Assembly (NCBI GenBank): GCA_022826205.1
Contig: JAJDVJ010000024.1
Location: 1-64,000, forward strand
Direction: 5' to 3'
DNA: 64,000 bases
Source of the DNA: Silicimonas sp.
GTDB taxonomy: Bacteria > Pseudomonadota > Alphaproteobacteria > Rhodobacterales > Rhodobacteraceae
Part shown: positions 1 through 10,968 of the stretch, piece by piece
Layout of the letters: each line of letters starts with the position of its first letter
Numbering within the stretch: the stretch's first letter is position 1
Made by a program: the position numbers and the translations under genes
Notes under the pieces: generated by a model
Databases searched by the model: none
What the model saw: the letters and a program-made list of their open reading frames with translations, nothing else
What the model was told of the DNA's origin: nothing

Positions 1-141
1 CCCGATGTCGAGCATCCACGAGCTGCTGCCCTGGAACTTCGACGCCGGCACCGGGAATCGCTGACCGCGGCCTTCAGCCCGGATCCAGGAACGAACCTGC
101 CGTCAACCCGAATCCCGGTATGGGATCAAAATGACGCTTAC
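1..141 (+). mobile_element. Right end of an IS66-family insertion sequence
   Basis: The first 64 bases encode the C-terminus of an IS66-type transposase. The sequence then runs to a terminal TGACGCTTAC ending at base 141, whose complement GTAAGCGTCA matches the GTAAGCG tip usual for IS66 elements. IS66 insertion makes 8-bp target duplications, so bases 142-149 (TTTGAATC) are the predicted right-hand copy; the left copy lies outside the window. The family assignment rests on the transposase tail and the terminal heptamer together. Confidence 0.75.
2..64 (+). CDS. IS66 transposase TnpC, C-terminal fragment (cut by window edge)
   Basis: The frame starting at base 2 reads SSIHELLPWNF and then about eight more residues before a TGA at 62-64. 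The motif I-x-E-L-L-P-W at the extreme C-terminus is characteristic of IS66 TnpC transposases. Only about 20 codons are inside the window, so whether the rest of the transposase is intact cannot be judged. The terminal inverted repeat tip lies 77 bases downstream, the normal arrangement for this family. Confidence 0.7.
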   Translation, partial: PMSSIHELLPWNFDAGTGNR

Positions 142-345
142 TTTGAATCCGACCCAGGGTCGCACCCGGCCGGACTCGTTCCGGGCAACTGACCGTACTG
201 GCGGCCTTCGTCGCCGTGCCTCTGCCTTGCGCAGTTTGATTGACGGACATCCCGGACTTGGGCAAGCACCTGAGTTCCATTCGACGAAATTCGTGCCGTC
301 GCAGCCGGGGCGGTGTTCCTGCGGGGACCTGTCTTCGTTGCGCGG

Positions 346-1098
346 TCATCCATCAAGGGTGAGCGCGGCGGCGTCGCGAAGGATTGCGTTTGCAGTCTCG
401 GTGTAGTCGCCACCGTCCGAAAGATGACTGTCGCCTTCATGCAGGATAACCGATGGAAGCAGGCGAAACGCGCCCTTCGAGCCTTTCCGGCCCTGCAGGA
501 TGAAGAGCTTCGCTGGGCGGGAGCGTCTGGGCTGCATTGGAAGGATGCAGACGCTCCCCAGACGTGTGCCGACGTCCGCGAGCATGCGCGGCAAGTGTTC
601 GATTCGCTGGATGAACGTCAGGGTGCCGCCCGGCTTTGCGCGGCGCAATCCTGAGTCAATCCAGGCTTCCATTCCCGTCTCCCCGCTTCGGCTGGCCTCT
701 CGCTCCGGTTCCGGGGAAGCGCTTCCGGTCCTTCGATCGAAGTACGGCGGATTGAACATCACGTGGTCGAAGCGCCGGGAGGTGACGCTCTTGGGCATGC
801 AGGTGATGTCGGCCTCGACAATCGTGCCGGTCAAGTGGTTGAGACCGAGGTTCTCGCGGGCCAGGGCGACATGGCCAGGGTTGCGGTCAATGCCGGTCAC
901 GCTCAGGTCCGGCACCCGCGCCATCAGGCAAAGAAGAGCGGTTCCGGCACCCGTGCCGAGCTCGAGAACCGAGTCGCCAGGCGATGCGGGTACGGACGCC
1001 GCCAGAAACACCGGGTCGGACCCGGCCCGGTAACCTGTCTTGGGCTGACGAATGCTCAGGCGCCCCCCCAGGAAGGCGTCCGCGACAATTTTACTCAT
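346..1098 (-). CDS. trmN: tRNA1(Val) adenine-N6 methyltransferase family protein
   Basis: This 250-residue protein is a SAM-dependent methyltransferase. It has a SAM-binding glycine-rich motif LELGTGAGTA near residue 45 and the N6-adenine methyltransferase signature NPPY near residue 116. The architecture (short N-terminal strand with GYRAGSD, Rossmann core, no extra domain) fits the TrmN6/YfiC group, which methylates A37 of tRNA1(Val). The start codon overlaps the stop of the upstream DUF2007 gene by four bases (ATGA), so the two are probably co-translated. The exact target base is inferred from the family; other small NPPY enzymes act on different substrates. Confidence 0.8.
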   Translation of the reverse strand: MSKIVADAFLGGRLSIRQPKTGYRAGSDPVFLAASVPASPGDSVLELGTGAGTALLCLMARVPDLSVTGIDRNPGHVALARENLGLNHLTGTIVEADITCMPKSVTSRRFDHVMFNPPYFDRRTGSASPEPEREASRSGETGMEAWIDSGLRRAKPGGTLTFIQRIEHLPRMLADVGTRLGSVCILPMQPRRSRPAKLFILQGRKGSKGAFRLLPSVILHEGDSHLSDGGDYTETANAILRDAAALTLDG

Positions 1099-1310
1099 GT
1101 GACGACGGGCAGGTCGTTGTCCTTCAATATCCTGCTGGCAATGAAGTAATCCTTGTCTTGAACCATCAGGCGACGCGGAAGGACTCCAATCGAGCCCTCC
1201 AGTACACTCATGTGGACGTCCATTTGAAAGCAGTCTATATCCTCGCCCTCAAGGAGGGCCGTCGCGAAAGCGATCAACGTGGGGTCGTTCGTGCGCATGA
1301 GCTCTCTCAT
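1095..1310 (-). CDS. DUF2007 family protein
   Basis: A 71-residue protein beginning MRELMRTNDP. The pattern, with an early 'xTNDxxxIxxxxxLLExxGI' helix followed by a hydrophobic core and a C-terminal 'V..xDxxxAxxIL' segment, matches the DUF2007 (putative signal-transducing, ferredoxin-fold) family. I chose the internal ATG at 1308-1310: it gives the usual family length and avoids running far into the divergently transcribed prenyl synthase gene. The gene is translationally coupled to the downstream methyltransferase. No biochemical role is established for the family. Confidence 0.75.
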   Translation of the reverse strand: MRELMRTNDPTLIAFATALLEGEDIDCFQMDVHMSVLEGSIGVLPRRLMVQDKDYFIASRILKDNDLPVVT

Positions 1311-1364
1311 GAAATGAATAAATGGCAGACGCAGTTGTTTGTCGACCCCTCTGACGGGTGTGTG

Positions 1365-2369
1365 ATGAGTCTGGATACCTACGTCTCGGCAAAACCGTAC
1401 CATCTTCTTGCGGAAGCGCTGCAGGATGACCTTGCCGCAATGGACCGGTTGATCCAGGAGCGGATGCAATCAAGGAACGCACCGCTCATTCCGGAGATTG
1501 CCGCGCATCTTGTGGAAGCGGGCGGCAAGCGCGTGCGTCCGATGCTGACCCTCGCGGTCGCACGGCTCTTTGGCTATCGGGGCGAGGACCATCACCGGTT
1601 GGCCGCGACCGTGGAATTCATTCACACGGCAACCCTTCTGCACGACGATGTCGTGGACGAAGGCCGACAGCGGCGCGGGCGCCCGTCTGCAAACCTGCTT
1701 TGGGACAACAAGTCGTCGGTTCTTGTCGGCGACTACCTATTCGCTAGATCGTTCCAGTTGATGGTCGAGACCGGTTCCTTGCCGGTGCTTGGCGTCCTTT
1801 CCGAGGCTGCCGCAATTCTTGCCGAGAGCGAGGTCCTTCAACTGTCAGCGGCGGCCAGTCTGGAGACTTCGGAAGAGATGCACTTGAGCATCCTCCGCGG
1901 GAAGACGGCAGCGCTCTTTGCCGCCGCAGCGGAAGTCGGTGGCATTGTTGCAGGCGCGAACGAACGACAGGTGGAAGCCCTTCGGGAGTTCGGGGACGCA
2001 TTTGGCATCGCTTTCCAGATCGCTGATGACCTGCTTGACTACTTTGGCGATGCGGAAGCCACCGGAAAGGAACCAGGCAACGACTTCCGCGAGCGGAAGT
2101 TGACCCTGCCGGTGATCAAGGCGGTCGCAAATGCAAGCGCAGAGGAGCGCGCCTTCTGGCAGCGCACGATCGAGCGGGGCGAACAGAAGGACGGCGATCT
2201 GGAACGGGCGCTGGAACTGATCGCCGTGCATGGCGCGGCGGCCGCAGCACGGGAACAGGCTCTTGGATGGTCGGAAAGGGCGAAGGGTGCTTTGGAACTC
2301 CTGCCCGACCACGAGTTGCGCGACATGTTGCATGACCTCACGGAATACGTCGTCGTGCGCCTCGTCTAG
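1365..2369 (+). CDS. ispB: Polyprenyl (octaprenyl/decaprenyl) diphosphate synthase
   Basis: This 334-residue trans-polyprenyl synthase condenses isopentenyl diphosphate units to build the side chain of ubiquinone. The first aspartate-rich motif DDVVDEGRQRRGRPS (about residue 86) and the second motif IADDLLDYFGD (about residue 214) are both intact, as is the early GGKRVRP substrate loop. The length and the lack of bulky residues before the first motif suit a long-chain (C40-C50) product; alphaproteobacteria mostly make Q-10, but chain length cannot be read directly. The start is the ATG at 1365, about 55 bases from the divergent DUF2007 start, so the two probably share a promoter region. Confidence 0.9.
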   Translation: MSLDTYVSAKPYHLLAEALQDDLAAMDRLIQERMQSRNAPLIPEIAAHLVEAGGKRVRPMLTLAVARLFGYRGEDHHRLAATVEFIHTATLLHDDVVDEGRQRRGRPSANLLWDNKSSVLVGDYLFARSFQLMVETGSLPVLGVLSEAAAILAESEVLQLSAAASLETSEEMHLSILRGKTAALFAAAAEVGGIVAGANERQVEALREFGDAFGIAFQIADDLLDYFGDAEATGKEPGNDFRERKLTLPVIKAVANASAEERAFWQRTIERGEQKDGDLERALELIAVHGAAAAAREQALGWSERAKGALELLPDHELRDMLHDLTEYVVVRLV

Positions 2370-2389
2370 AGGACCGAAGCTCCGGAACT

Positions 2390-3265
2390 TCACATCGGGC
2401 AGACGCGTGGCGCGGCCAGTTCGGATTGATCGCCGAGCTGGCCGGATGCGAGCCACCATTCGGGATGGAGTGCCGCAATCCTGATTTCCGCCTCGCGTGC
2501 AAGCCGTTCATCATCAAAGAGCCCAAAACACGTCGCGCCCGATCCTGAAACGCGGGCCAGTCTGCATCCCGGGCTCGCGCGCAGCAATTCGAGGACGTCG
2601 GCAATTACCGGCGCCTCTTTCTGGGCGACCGGTTCCAGGTCGTTGCGTTGTTCCGACAGCCATTCAATGACACCCGGCACGTCCCGGGCCTGTGGCAGGT
2701 TGCCGGGCATTTTCCTGTTATCCTTTCTTGCCAGTCTGGCGAAAACCTTGGCAGTCGACACGGGAGTGCGCGGGTTGACCAGAACGGCAGGAAGCGACGG
2801 AAGGTCGACGAACGTGATCTTCTCGCCAATTCCGCCCACGCGGCAGGGCCGGCATGCAAGACACATTGGAACGTCTGCACCTAGCGCGAGGGCGGTCCGC
2901 GCAATGGCAGGCCGCTCTTCGTGGCGCGCCGCAAGCCCCCTGAGCACTGCAGCCGCGTCAGCGGATCCTCCGCCGACACCCGCCGCTACCGGCAGGCACT
3001 TTTCGAGCATCATGGATGAACCGCTGTCGCCCTGCACGAGGGCAGCTGCCTTCAACGCAAGGTTTTGCATCCCGGCAGGAACCGTCGCCGATTCCGTTCC
3101 CGTCACCGCCAGCTCCAGCGAGGGTCCGCTCTTGATGACCAGGCGATCGTGGACCGGTGCGAACGAAACCAGCGAATCGATCAGGTGATAGCCGTCCTTC
3201 CGCTGTCCGGTCACGTGGAGCGTCAGGTTGACCTTGGCCGGGGCAGCGACTTCAACCGCCGTCAT
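2390..3265 (-). CDS. ispE: 4-diphosphocytidyl-2-C-methyl-D-erythritol kinase
   Basis: A 291-residue GHMP kinase of the non-mevalonate isoprenoid pathway, phosphorylating CDP-ME. The N-terminal APAKVNLTLHVTGQR and GYH motif and the ATP-binding glycine loop VAAGVGGGSADAAA (about residue 91) are diagnostic. The C-terminal GSGATCFGLF is the third GHMP motif. The start codon lies 14 bases inside the 3' end of the upstream TPR gene, so the pair forms an operon. The gene converges on the prenyl diphosphate synthase, placing two isoprenoid genes side by side. Confidence 0.95.
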   Translation of the reverse strand: MTAVEVAAPAKVNLTLHVTGQRKDGYHLIDSLVSFAPVHDRLVIKSGPSLELAVTGTESATVPAGMQNLALKAAALVQGDSGSSMMLEKCLPVAAGVGGGSADAAAVLRGLAARHEERPAIARTALALGADVPMCLACRPCRVGGIGEKITFVDLPSLPAVLVNPRTPVSTAKVFARLARKDNRKMPGNLPQARDVPGVIEWLSEQRNDLEPVAQKEAPVIADVLELLRASPGCRLARVSGSGATCFGLFDDERLAREAEIRIAALHPEWWLASGQLGDQSELAAPRVCPM

Positions 3266-4973
3266 TCGCCACGTTCAGCGGAGGAGCGCCTTCTTCAGCC
3301 AGGACGGCGTCGAGGCCGATTTCTAGCTTGCGGCGGATGCGGTCCGGATCGACGTCGCCTTGGTCCGTTTCGTCGGTTATGAACGACAGGGCTCGATGCC
3401 ACTGAAACTCGGCTTCGCGATGACGTCCGACAGCCCAGTACACGTCGCCGAGATGATCATTGACGATTGGATCGGTTGGCAAGTGCTCGGCTGCGTCTTC
3501 CATGTGCGGGACTGCCTCTGCGTATCGGCCTAGGCGATAGAGGCCCCAGCCAAGCGAGTCGATGATGTGCCCGGCATCCGGGCGCTGCTCGACCGCCCGT
3601 TCTATCAGGGCAAGCGCCTCCTCAAGGTCTCTCTGCAGTTCCAGAAGCGAATAGCCTAGGTAGTTCAGGACCGTCGGCTGGTCCGGCTTGAGATCGAGTG
3701 CTCTTCGGAAGTCCGCCTCGGCCAGGTCCCATTGGCCGGTACGCTCATGTGCAATGCCCCTGGTGAAGTAGATGATCCAGTGTTGCTCCACCGGCTCGCT
3801 GATCATCGAAAGGGCGTTGTCGTAAGGTGCCTTTGCTTCCTCGTACCTCTCAAGCTCGCGGAGCAGGTCTGCGAGCGCGACATGGACCTGCAACAGGTGG
3901 CCGTGGCTCTCGGTGAGTTGTTCCAGCACCTCGATGGCCGCACCCTCTTGCCCTGACTGGCGGAGCGCTTCGGCCCGTCCCATCTCGGCGGCGTGGAACT
4001 CCGGGTGGTCTCTCGGAACCTTGTCATAGACGTCGGTCGCGAGATCGTGCTGTTCCAGTTGCTCCAGCAGTTCCGCCGTCAGCAGCAAGGCGTCTATGTG
4101 GTCCGGGCGCAGCGTTGCGGCCATCCTGGCGAAGAGGAGGGTGTAGCTCCTTTGCGGCTCCTGACGCAGGGCGCTGGCGATGGAATGGTATACCTCCGCC
4201 AGCCCGTCCCTTGCGTCTCGAACGGAGTTGAACGGAATCGTTTCGCCCGCTTCGAGACGGGCACGCAAGGCGTCAAGGGAGGGGTCGACCAGCGAAGAAT
4301 TCTGGCTTTTGGCGATCAGGTCCAGTGCATCGTCGTTACGTTCAAGCTGGCTGAGAACTTCAGCGTAAGCCACGACTCCGCGCCGAGGAAGGCGAAGCAC
4401 CATGCCGGCGTCGCCCGAAAGAATGTGCGCCGCCCCCTCGAAGTCGCCGGCCGAAGCGAGAGCGAGCGCCTTGTGGTAGAATCCGAAGATGCGCGTGGAT
4501 TCGTTCTCTGACTCCGCTACCGCGTCAAAGGCTTCAAGCGCTTCCGCCATGCGGCCTGCGCCAAAGTTGGCCCACGGCCTGGACAGGTTGTCAAACAGCG
4601 GCCCTACAGAGAGACCGTCGTCCAGCCCACCGAGAAGACTTGACCAATCCTCGTCTTGCGCGGCCTTTCCGAGAAGGACCAGGCTTGCAATCTGGCTGCT
4701 TTCGCCGGCAGCGACAATACGTTCCAGCACCTGTGCGGCATTCTCGATATCGCCAAGGCTCAGGAACGCGGCACCCGTGCTTTCGAGAAGCGCAAGATTG
4801 GCCGGGTCGCTGGCCAAGGCTTCGGAGAAATGCTCCACGGCCGCGCCGTAGTCGTTTGCCTTGAAGGCCGACCGGCCAGCAAGGTAGCTTCCTGCATCGG
4901 CAGTCACGTCGGCTGTTGCAGGCCAGGTGCCAACAGTCAAGAGAAGGAATGGGGTCAAGAAGGCGAGACGCAT
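3252..4973 (-). CDS. Tetratricopeptide-repeat protein, probably exported
   Basis: A 573-residue protein with an N-terminal signal-like segment (MRLAFLTPFLLLTVGTWPATA) followed by tandem TPR helices along nearly its whole length. Recognisable repeats include YGAAVEHFSEALASDPANLAL near residue 45 and several between about 340 and 520, such as WDLAEADFRRALDLKPDQ. The repeat-only architecture suggests a periplasmic or inner-membrane-attached scaffold. Many Rhodobacterales carry such a gene directly upstream of ispE, but no function is known to me. Translation is probably coupled to ispE through a 14-base overlap. Confidence 0.8.
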   Translation of the reverse strand: MRLAFLTPFLLLTVGTWPATADVTADAGSYLAGRSAFKANDYGAAVEHFSEALASDPANLALLESTGAAFLSLGDIENAAQVLERIVAAGESSQIASLVLLGKAAQDEDWSSLLGGLDDGLSVGPLFDNLSRPWANFGAGRMAEALEAFDAVAESENESTRIFGFYHKALALASAGDFEGAAHILSGDAGMVLRLPRRGVVAYAEVLSQLERNDDALDLIAKSQNSSLVDPSLDALRARLEAGETIPFNSVRDARDGLAEVYHSIASALRQEPQRSYTLLFARMAATLRPDHIDALLLTAELLEQLEQHDLATDVYDKVPRDHPEFHAAEMGRAEALRQSGQEGAAIEVLEQLTESHGHLLQVHVALADLLRELERYEEAKAPYDNALSMISEPVEQHWIIYFTRGIAHERTGQWDLAEADFRRALDLKPDQPTVLNYLGYSLLELQRDLEEALALIERAVEQRPDAGHIIDSLGWGLYRLGRYAEAVPHMEDAAEHLPTDPIVNDHLGDVYWAVGRHREAEFQWHRALSFITDETDQGDVDPDRIRRKLEIGLDAVLAEEGAPPLNVANDGG

Positions 4974-5122
4974 TGCTGATTCCTGAATTTGCGTATTTCA
5001 ACCTAAGGTGAGGCAAGCGCCTTCGCAATCCCGTGCCTCATCGGCAGCGGGAAGACCGGCATGTCCTGCGGCTGGTCATGCACGTTGACATTCGTGCGCG
5101 CCGTTTCCCATTCCCTCTCCCG

Positions 5123-6775
<1,653 letters not shown>

Positions 6776-6928
6776 TGTTTCTTTCCCAGGTTTGGTGCGG
6801 CCATGCCTATTGGTCCCTCGCCTCTTGGTCAATCGGGTCCTCTGCTTCTATTCCTGCGAGGACAGCCGCTCGACCCGGGGCCACCGGTTTGCTAGAACGG
6901 GTTGGCGAAACAAGCTAACGTGGGCGCC

Positions 6929-7399
6929 ATGGACAAGATACCGCTGACCCGCTCGGGACACGTCGCGCTGAACGACGAATTGAAGCGGCTGAAGAGCGTC
7001 GAACGCCCGAAAATCATCCGCGCGATCGCGGAAGCGCGCGAGCACGGCGACCTGAGCGAAAACGCGGAATACCATGCAGCGCGCGAGCGGCAGAGTTTCA
7101 TTGAGGGCAGGGTGAAGGAACTTGAGGCGGTCTTGTCGCTGGCGGACGTGATCGATCCGGCCTCGCTCTCGGGCTCGGTGAAGTTCGGGGCGACCGTATT
7201 GCTGTTCGATGAGGCCACGGAGGAGGAAAGATCCTACCAGATTGTCGGCGAGCCGGAGGCCGATATCGAAAGCGGCCGCCTCAATCTCCGATCGCCGCTT
7301 GCACGCGCCCTCATTGGCAAGGACGAGGGCGAAAGCGTCGAAGTGAACACGCCGGGCGGCAAGAAGAGCTACGAAGTCCTCAAGATCGAATTCGTCTGA
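6929..7399 (+). CDS. greA: Transcription elongation factor GreA
   Basis: A 156-residue GreA, which inserts its coiled coil into the RNA polymerase secondary channel and stimulates cleavage of backtracked transcripts. The N-terminal coiled coil carries the acidic tip motif [13 protein letters not shown] (about residues 39-51), with the Asp and Glu needed for cleavage. The C-terminal FKBP-like domain ends in [14 protein letters not shown] chose the ATG at 6929 because MDKIPLT is the standard family start and gives the usual length. The next gene begins four bases after the stop, indicating co-transcription. Confidence 0.95.
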   Translation: MDKIPLTRSGHVALNDELKRLKSVERPKIIRAIAEAREHGDLSENAEYHAARERQSFIEGRVKELEAVLSLADVIDPASLSGSVKFGATVLLFDEATEEERSYQIVGEPEADIESGRLNLRSPLARALIGKDEGESVEVNTPGGKKSYEVLKIEFV

Positions 7400-7403
7400 G
7401 CAA

Positions 7404-8399
7404 ATGCCTGACGCGCCAATTCAATCCGCGAATGTCCCTGAACGCCATGCAGGCGTCTTGCCTGAACCCTGGCTCGGCATTGAGAACATGATGGCGATCC
7501 TGGCCACGGTCCTTTGGGTCGTGCTTTGTGCGGTACTGTTCTGGTCCGCGGAATCTCTCGCAAGCGTCTTTCAGGATCCGCTCCTCAATGTCGTACTTGC
7601 CGTGGTTGCAGGTTTGCCGGCAGCAATGATCTGGATCATCGCGTTCACAGTGAGGAACGCGCGCATCTCGCGTGGGCAGAACGAGAGGCTCTTTCATGCC
7701 GTGAGATCAATGCGTGACGCCCAGGCCAGCCTGGCCAGGAGAGAGGAGCCGGCTGATCCCGGCATCCAGCGAAAGATCGGCGAACTCGCCGACGGCCAGG
7801 AGCGTCTCGAGGCAACCCTGGCGTGGATCCTCGATGCGGAAGGCATGACGAAATCGGAAGCGGGGAAGCCCACGATTTTCCGGCGACAGGAGCCGGAACA
7901 TGCGATGCTTGAGCAGGAAGAGGGCAAGCCCTTGACTGTCGCGGAGCTTATTCAGGCAATGAATTTTCCTGACACCGCTGAGGACATGAGAGGGATGGCC
8001 GCCTACAGGCGGGGCCTCAGGGACCAGACGATTGGCGGCTTGATCCGCGCTAGCGAAGACATCCTGACGCTGTTCAGCCGTGACGCCTTGTACATGGATG
8101 ACCTGACCGCCGGTCGCACACGGTCGGAGACATGGCGCAAATACGCCAAGGGCGGACGTGGAAACGAGATTGCCGAACTTGGCGGGGACCTTGATCAAGA
8201 GTGCCTGAAACTCGTTGGCGGGCGAATGAAACAGGATTCCATCTTCCGTGACGCCGCGGAGCACTTTCTGCGCAACTTCGACAAGACGTTTTCCGAGATG
8301 TGCGACCATCTTTCCGACAAGGAAATTACCGCGCTGGCGGATACGAGAACGGCGCGCGCGTTCAGGCTCTTGGGCAAGATTGAGGGCCTCTTCGACTAG
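7404..8399 (+). CDS. Unknown two-TM membrane protein linked to greA
   Basis: I do not recognise this 331-residue protein. Two hydrophobic segments at about residues 29-48 and 60-82 form a probable membrane hairpin. They are followed by a charged, partly coiled-coil cytoplasmic region with a repeated 'ARREE..RKIGELADGQERLEATLAW' character at about 108-150. A long helical C-terminal domain without recognised catalytic motifs completes it. Base composition is like its neighbours, and it starts four bases after greA, so it is likely expressed with it. The layout (TM hairpin plus coiled coil plus helical domain) is compatible with a structural or sensing role, but nothing visible points to an activity. 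Confidence 0.7.
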   Translation: MPDAPIQSANVPERHAGVLPEPWLGIENMMAILATVLWVVLCAVLFWSAESLASVFQDPLLNVVLAVVAGLPAAMIWIIAFTVRNARISRGQNERLFHAVRSMRDAQASLARREEPADPGIQRKIGELADGQERLEATLAWILDAEGMTKSEAGKPTIFRRQEPEHAMLEQEEGKPLTVAELIQAMNFPDTAEDMRGMAAYRRGLRDQTIGGLIRASEDILTLFSRDALYMDDLTAGRTRSETWRKYAKGGRGNEIAELGGDLDQECLKLVGGRMKQDSIFRDAAEHFLRNFDKTFSEMCDHLSDKEITALADTRTARAFRLLGKIEGLFD

Positions 8400-8427
8400 G
8401 CCGAATGCAGAGGCTGTTCCCTTAGCA

Positions 8428-8901
8428 TCAACCGTGCTCCTTGAGCAGTCGCTGCTTTCGGCGGTTCCAGTCGCGTTTGGCTTCGGTCTCGCGCTTGTCG
8501 TGCAGCTTCTTGCCCCGTGCCAGGCCGAGCTTGATCTTCGCGATGCCCTTGTGATTGAAGTACATGACCAAGGGAACGAGCGTCATGCCCTTGCGCCGGG
8601 TCGCGCTCCAGAGACCGGACAGTTCCTTTCTTGAAACGAGGAGCTTTCGCCTGCGGCGATCCTCATGGCCAAACATGGCCTGCTCGTACGGCGCGATATA
8701 CGCATTGACCAGCCAGAGTTCCCCGTTTTCGACCGCTGCGTAGCTCTCGGCAATGTTTGACTGCCCGGTACGAAGCGACTTGACCTCGGAACCCATGAGC
8801 ATGATGCCGCACTCGATGTCGTTCTCGATCGCATAGTCACGGCGCGCGCGACGGTTCTCCGCGATCACCTTGTAGTTCGGGTTGTCATTTGGCTTTGACA
8901 T
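8428..8901 (-). CDS. smpB: SsrA-binding protein SmpB
   Basis: A 157-residue tmRNA-binding protein needed for trans-translation rescue of stalled ribosomes. The family core [18 protein letters not shown] (about residues 16-33), [19 protein letters not shown], and the basic tail beginning [20 protein letters not shown] are all present. The tail is the part that mimics a tRNA anticodon stem in the ribosome. It converges on the greA-linked membrane gene. The tmRNA gene itself was not found in the window. Confidence 0.95.
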   Translation of the reverse strand: MSKPNDNPNYKVIAENRRARRDYAIENDIECGIMLMGSEVKSLRTGQSNIAESYAAVENGELWLVNAYIAPYEQAMFGHEDRRRRKLLVSRKELSGLWSATRRKGMTLVPLVMYFNHKGIAKIKLGLARGKKLHDKRETEAKRDWNRRKQRLLKEHG

Positions 8902-8948
8902 GGCCGGACCGGGATAGTGGGTCCGGTCGGCCCTGTCCAGAATCCGCG

Positions 8949-10103
8949 TCAGGCGTCCCAGGCCACAGGGACCGCAACGGGCCCTCGGAAAGCCCAGCCG
9001 AACAATGTGACATTTCCCGCCAGCCTGAGGCCCGGCAGCGAGTCAAAGAGCATCGGCAAGGCAACTTCCGAGATCAGGCATCGTGAGGCAGCCGCACCTG
9101 CACAGAAATGCGGACCGGCCCCAAAGGGGATGGCCGCGGACGTGTCACGCGTGATGTCAAAGGCGTCGACCCGATCGAAATGCGTCTCATCCCGGCCGGC
9201 GGAAGAGAACATGAGGAACGCCCGCGTCTCCGGCTCAAGCACGATGCCGTTGATCTCGTCGCGTCGCGCAACCCGTCGGGGCGACATGCCGATCGGGCTG
9301 TGAAGACGCGCGTATTCGGAAAAGGCATTCTGCCAGGTCGCGGTGCCGTGCCGGACGAGTTCCAGCTGGTCCGGGTGATCAAGAAGGGCCCAGGCGGTTC
9401 CCGCAATCGCATCTCGCGGCTCGTTCTGGCCCCCCGAGATCACCAGCTTCACGTTCGCTTGGACGCTTTCCATTGGCAGACCCGCCGCGAGCTGAACCGC
9501 AAGTGCCGACATTGCGGGAGGTGAGTCCAGTTGCCGATCGATGTGGCTGTCGATCAGTGCCGTTGCCGCATGGCAGCGCGCCTCGACCCCCTCGTCTCCG
9601 GCATAGTTGGCACATCCATCGATCATTCCTTGGGAACTGCCGTCCATCTCCTCGACGGTCATCGAGCTGAGGCCGGTGATGGCTTTCAGCGCTTCCGCCG
9701 AGACGGGCATTGCAAAGTCGCGGACGAGATCACAACGCCCGCGCGGTCGGATTCCCTCAAGTATGCGTGTCGCCGCCGCCTCGAATTTCGGTTTCCAGTG
9801 TTCGGCGACGGTGCGTGGGCTGAACGTGGGAAACAGGGCCCGGCGCTCCCGCATGTGTGCCTCTCCGTCCTTGCGCATCATGTTCTGCCCCATGAGGACA
9901 GTCATCAAACCGCCGGGCTGGTCGGACGAAAGGACGTCCACCCGCTTCTCATGGCGATGGATGTCGTCGCGTCGTGTGAACAGGACAGCGTCCAGTTCGG
10001 GAACGTGTGCGATCGGCGCTTCCTTTCGCATCCTGGCAAGATCAGGATAGGGATCCGAAGCAAAGCTCGCGAGATCGATATGGAAGTCCGGTGCCCTTTC
10101 CAT
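8949..10103 (-). CDS. Cytochrome P450
   Basis: A 384-residue soluble P450. The heme-thiolate loop [12 protein letters not shown] (Cys near residue 334) and the K-helix ExxR (EYAR) are intact. The I-helix normally holds an acid-threonine pair (A/G-G-x-D/E-T) that delivers protons to bound oxygen; here the corresponding stretch reads [10 protein letters not shown] and lacks the threonine. I chose the ATG at 10103 ([11 protein letters not shown]) because it gives a typical bacterial P450 N-terminus and leaves about 80 bases to the divergent channel gene. No ferredoxin or reductase gene is adjacent, so the redox partner must come from elsewhere. The substrate is unknown. Confidence 0.85.
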   Translation of the reverse strand: MERAPDFHIDLASFASDPYPDLARMRKEAPIAHVPELDAVLFTRRDDIHRHEKRVDVLSSDQPGGLMTVLMGQNMMRKDGEAHMRERRALFPTFSPRTVAEHWKPKFEAAATRILEGIRPRGRCDLVRDFAMPVSAEALKAITGLSSMTVEEMDGSSQGMIDGCANYAGDEGVEARCHAATALIDSHIDRQLDSPPAMSALAVQLAAGLPMESVQANVKLVISGGQNEPRDAIAGTAWALLDHPDQLELVRHGTATWQNAFSEYARLHSPIGMSPRRVARRDEINGIVLEPETRAFLMFSSAGRDETHFDRVDAFDITRDTSAAIPFGAGPHFCAGAAASRCLISEVALPMLFDSLPGLRLAGNVTLFGWAFRGPVAVPVAWDA

Positions 10104-10182
10104 GTTCGTGACGCTATTCGCCCATGCGCCGGATTCAACCACGTTTGGCCGGTTGACGTCATGTTCCCTTCCGGAAAGGCTT

Positions 10183-10620
10183 ATGGCCATGCTTGTCCAA
10201 CTCGTGCTTGGCGCTGTGCTGACTCTCGCGACCGTTCTCATTGTCGCGATGTCCTGGTGGGCAATGGAAGCCGCATTGCTTCGCCTCCAGAACTGGACGG
10301 CCACGCCGCCTCTTGGGCCTCGGCTCATTTCGGTCCTGGTTCTTGTGCTGATTTGGACGCTTTGCATGATTGCTGCGGCGGTTTGGCTCTGGACCGTGGC
10401 ATTCTATCGTCTCGGCGTCTTCGCGAACGTCGAGGAGTCGGCCTATTTCGCGCTTGTGTCGTTCACGACGCTCGGATTCGGCGACATTCTGCTGCCATTG
10501 GAATGGCGGCTGCTGGGCGGGGTCGCTGCAGCCAACGGGCTTTTGCTGTTTGGTCTGCTCACGGCAATTCTCGTTGAGACCATTCGTGGTGTCCGCCTCA
10601 ACCAGCGAGGCCGGAAGTGA
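10183..10620 (+). CDS. Small potassium-channel-like membrane protein
   Basis: A 145-residue protein with hydrophobic segments at about residues 5-24, 48-72 and 112-133. A pore-like loop with TTLGFGD lies at about 95-101, directly before the last membrane helix. That arrangement matches the two-helix ion-channel (Ion_trans_2) domain, with TLGFGD in place of the TVGYGD selectivity filter. There is no regulatory RCK domain. The start could be ATG 10183 or ATG 10189. Ion specificity is inferred from the filter-like motif only. Confidence 0.7.
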   Translation: MAMLVQLVLGAVLTLATVLIVAMSWWAMEAALLRLQNWTATPPLGPRLISVLVLVLIWTLCMIAAAVWLWTVAFYRLGVFANVEESAYFALVSFTTLGFGDILLPLEWRLLGGVAAANGLLLFGLLTAILVETIRGVRLNQRGRK

Positions 10621-10967
10621 TATCTGTCATCTCCTGGCGATCCAAGGAGAGAGGTTCTGCAGCGATTTCGGCCGGAGCCTAATCAATCGCAGGGTTCGGC
10701 ATCCCGTTGAAGACAAAATTGATCGGGATTCCGTCGTCACGACGGTTTGATGACGATCCGCTGTCAGCAATGCAGCTTGATGACCGGACTTGCCCAGATC
10801 CTGTTGTCAAGGCAGCTTGACGGCAGATCGTTGCCAAAGGGTCAGCGGACGCCTCTTTGAGCGTCACACCAAGGTCAGCGACCTCTCCCTGACGCGGATT
10901 TTCCTGCGAGTTGGACCGATTGTGGTCAAACTGCTTTCCTGAGCCGAATTTGACATACGCGCCTGCC
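10621..10967. other. Gene-less spacer upstream of fic
   Basis: No convincing coding frame was found in this stretch. It holds a compact inverted repeat, CCGTCGTCACGACGG at 10731-10745, followed by a short T run. This could be a weak terminator for the channel gene, although the possible loop is small. The spacer is less GC-rich towards its 3' end, where the fic operator boxes begin. Confidence 0.4.
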
Positions 10968-10968
10968 T

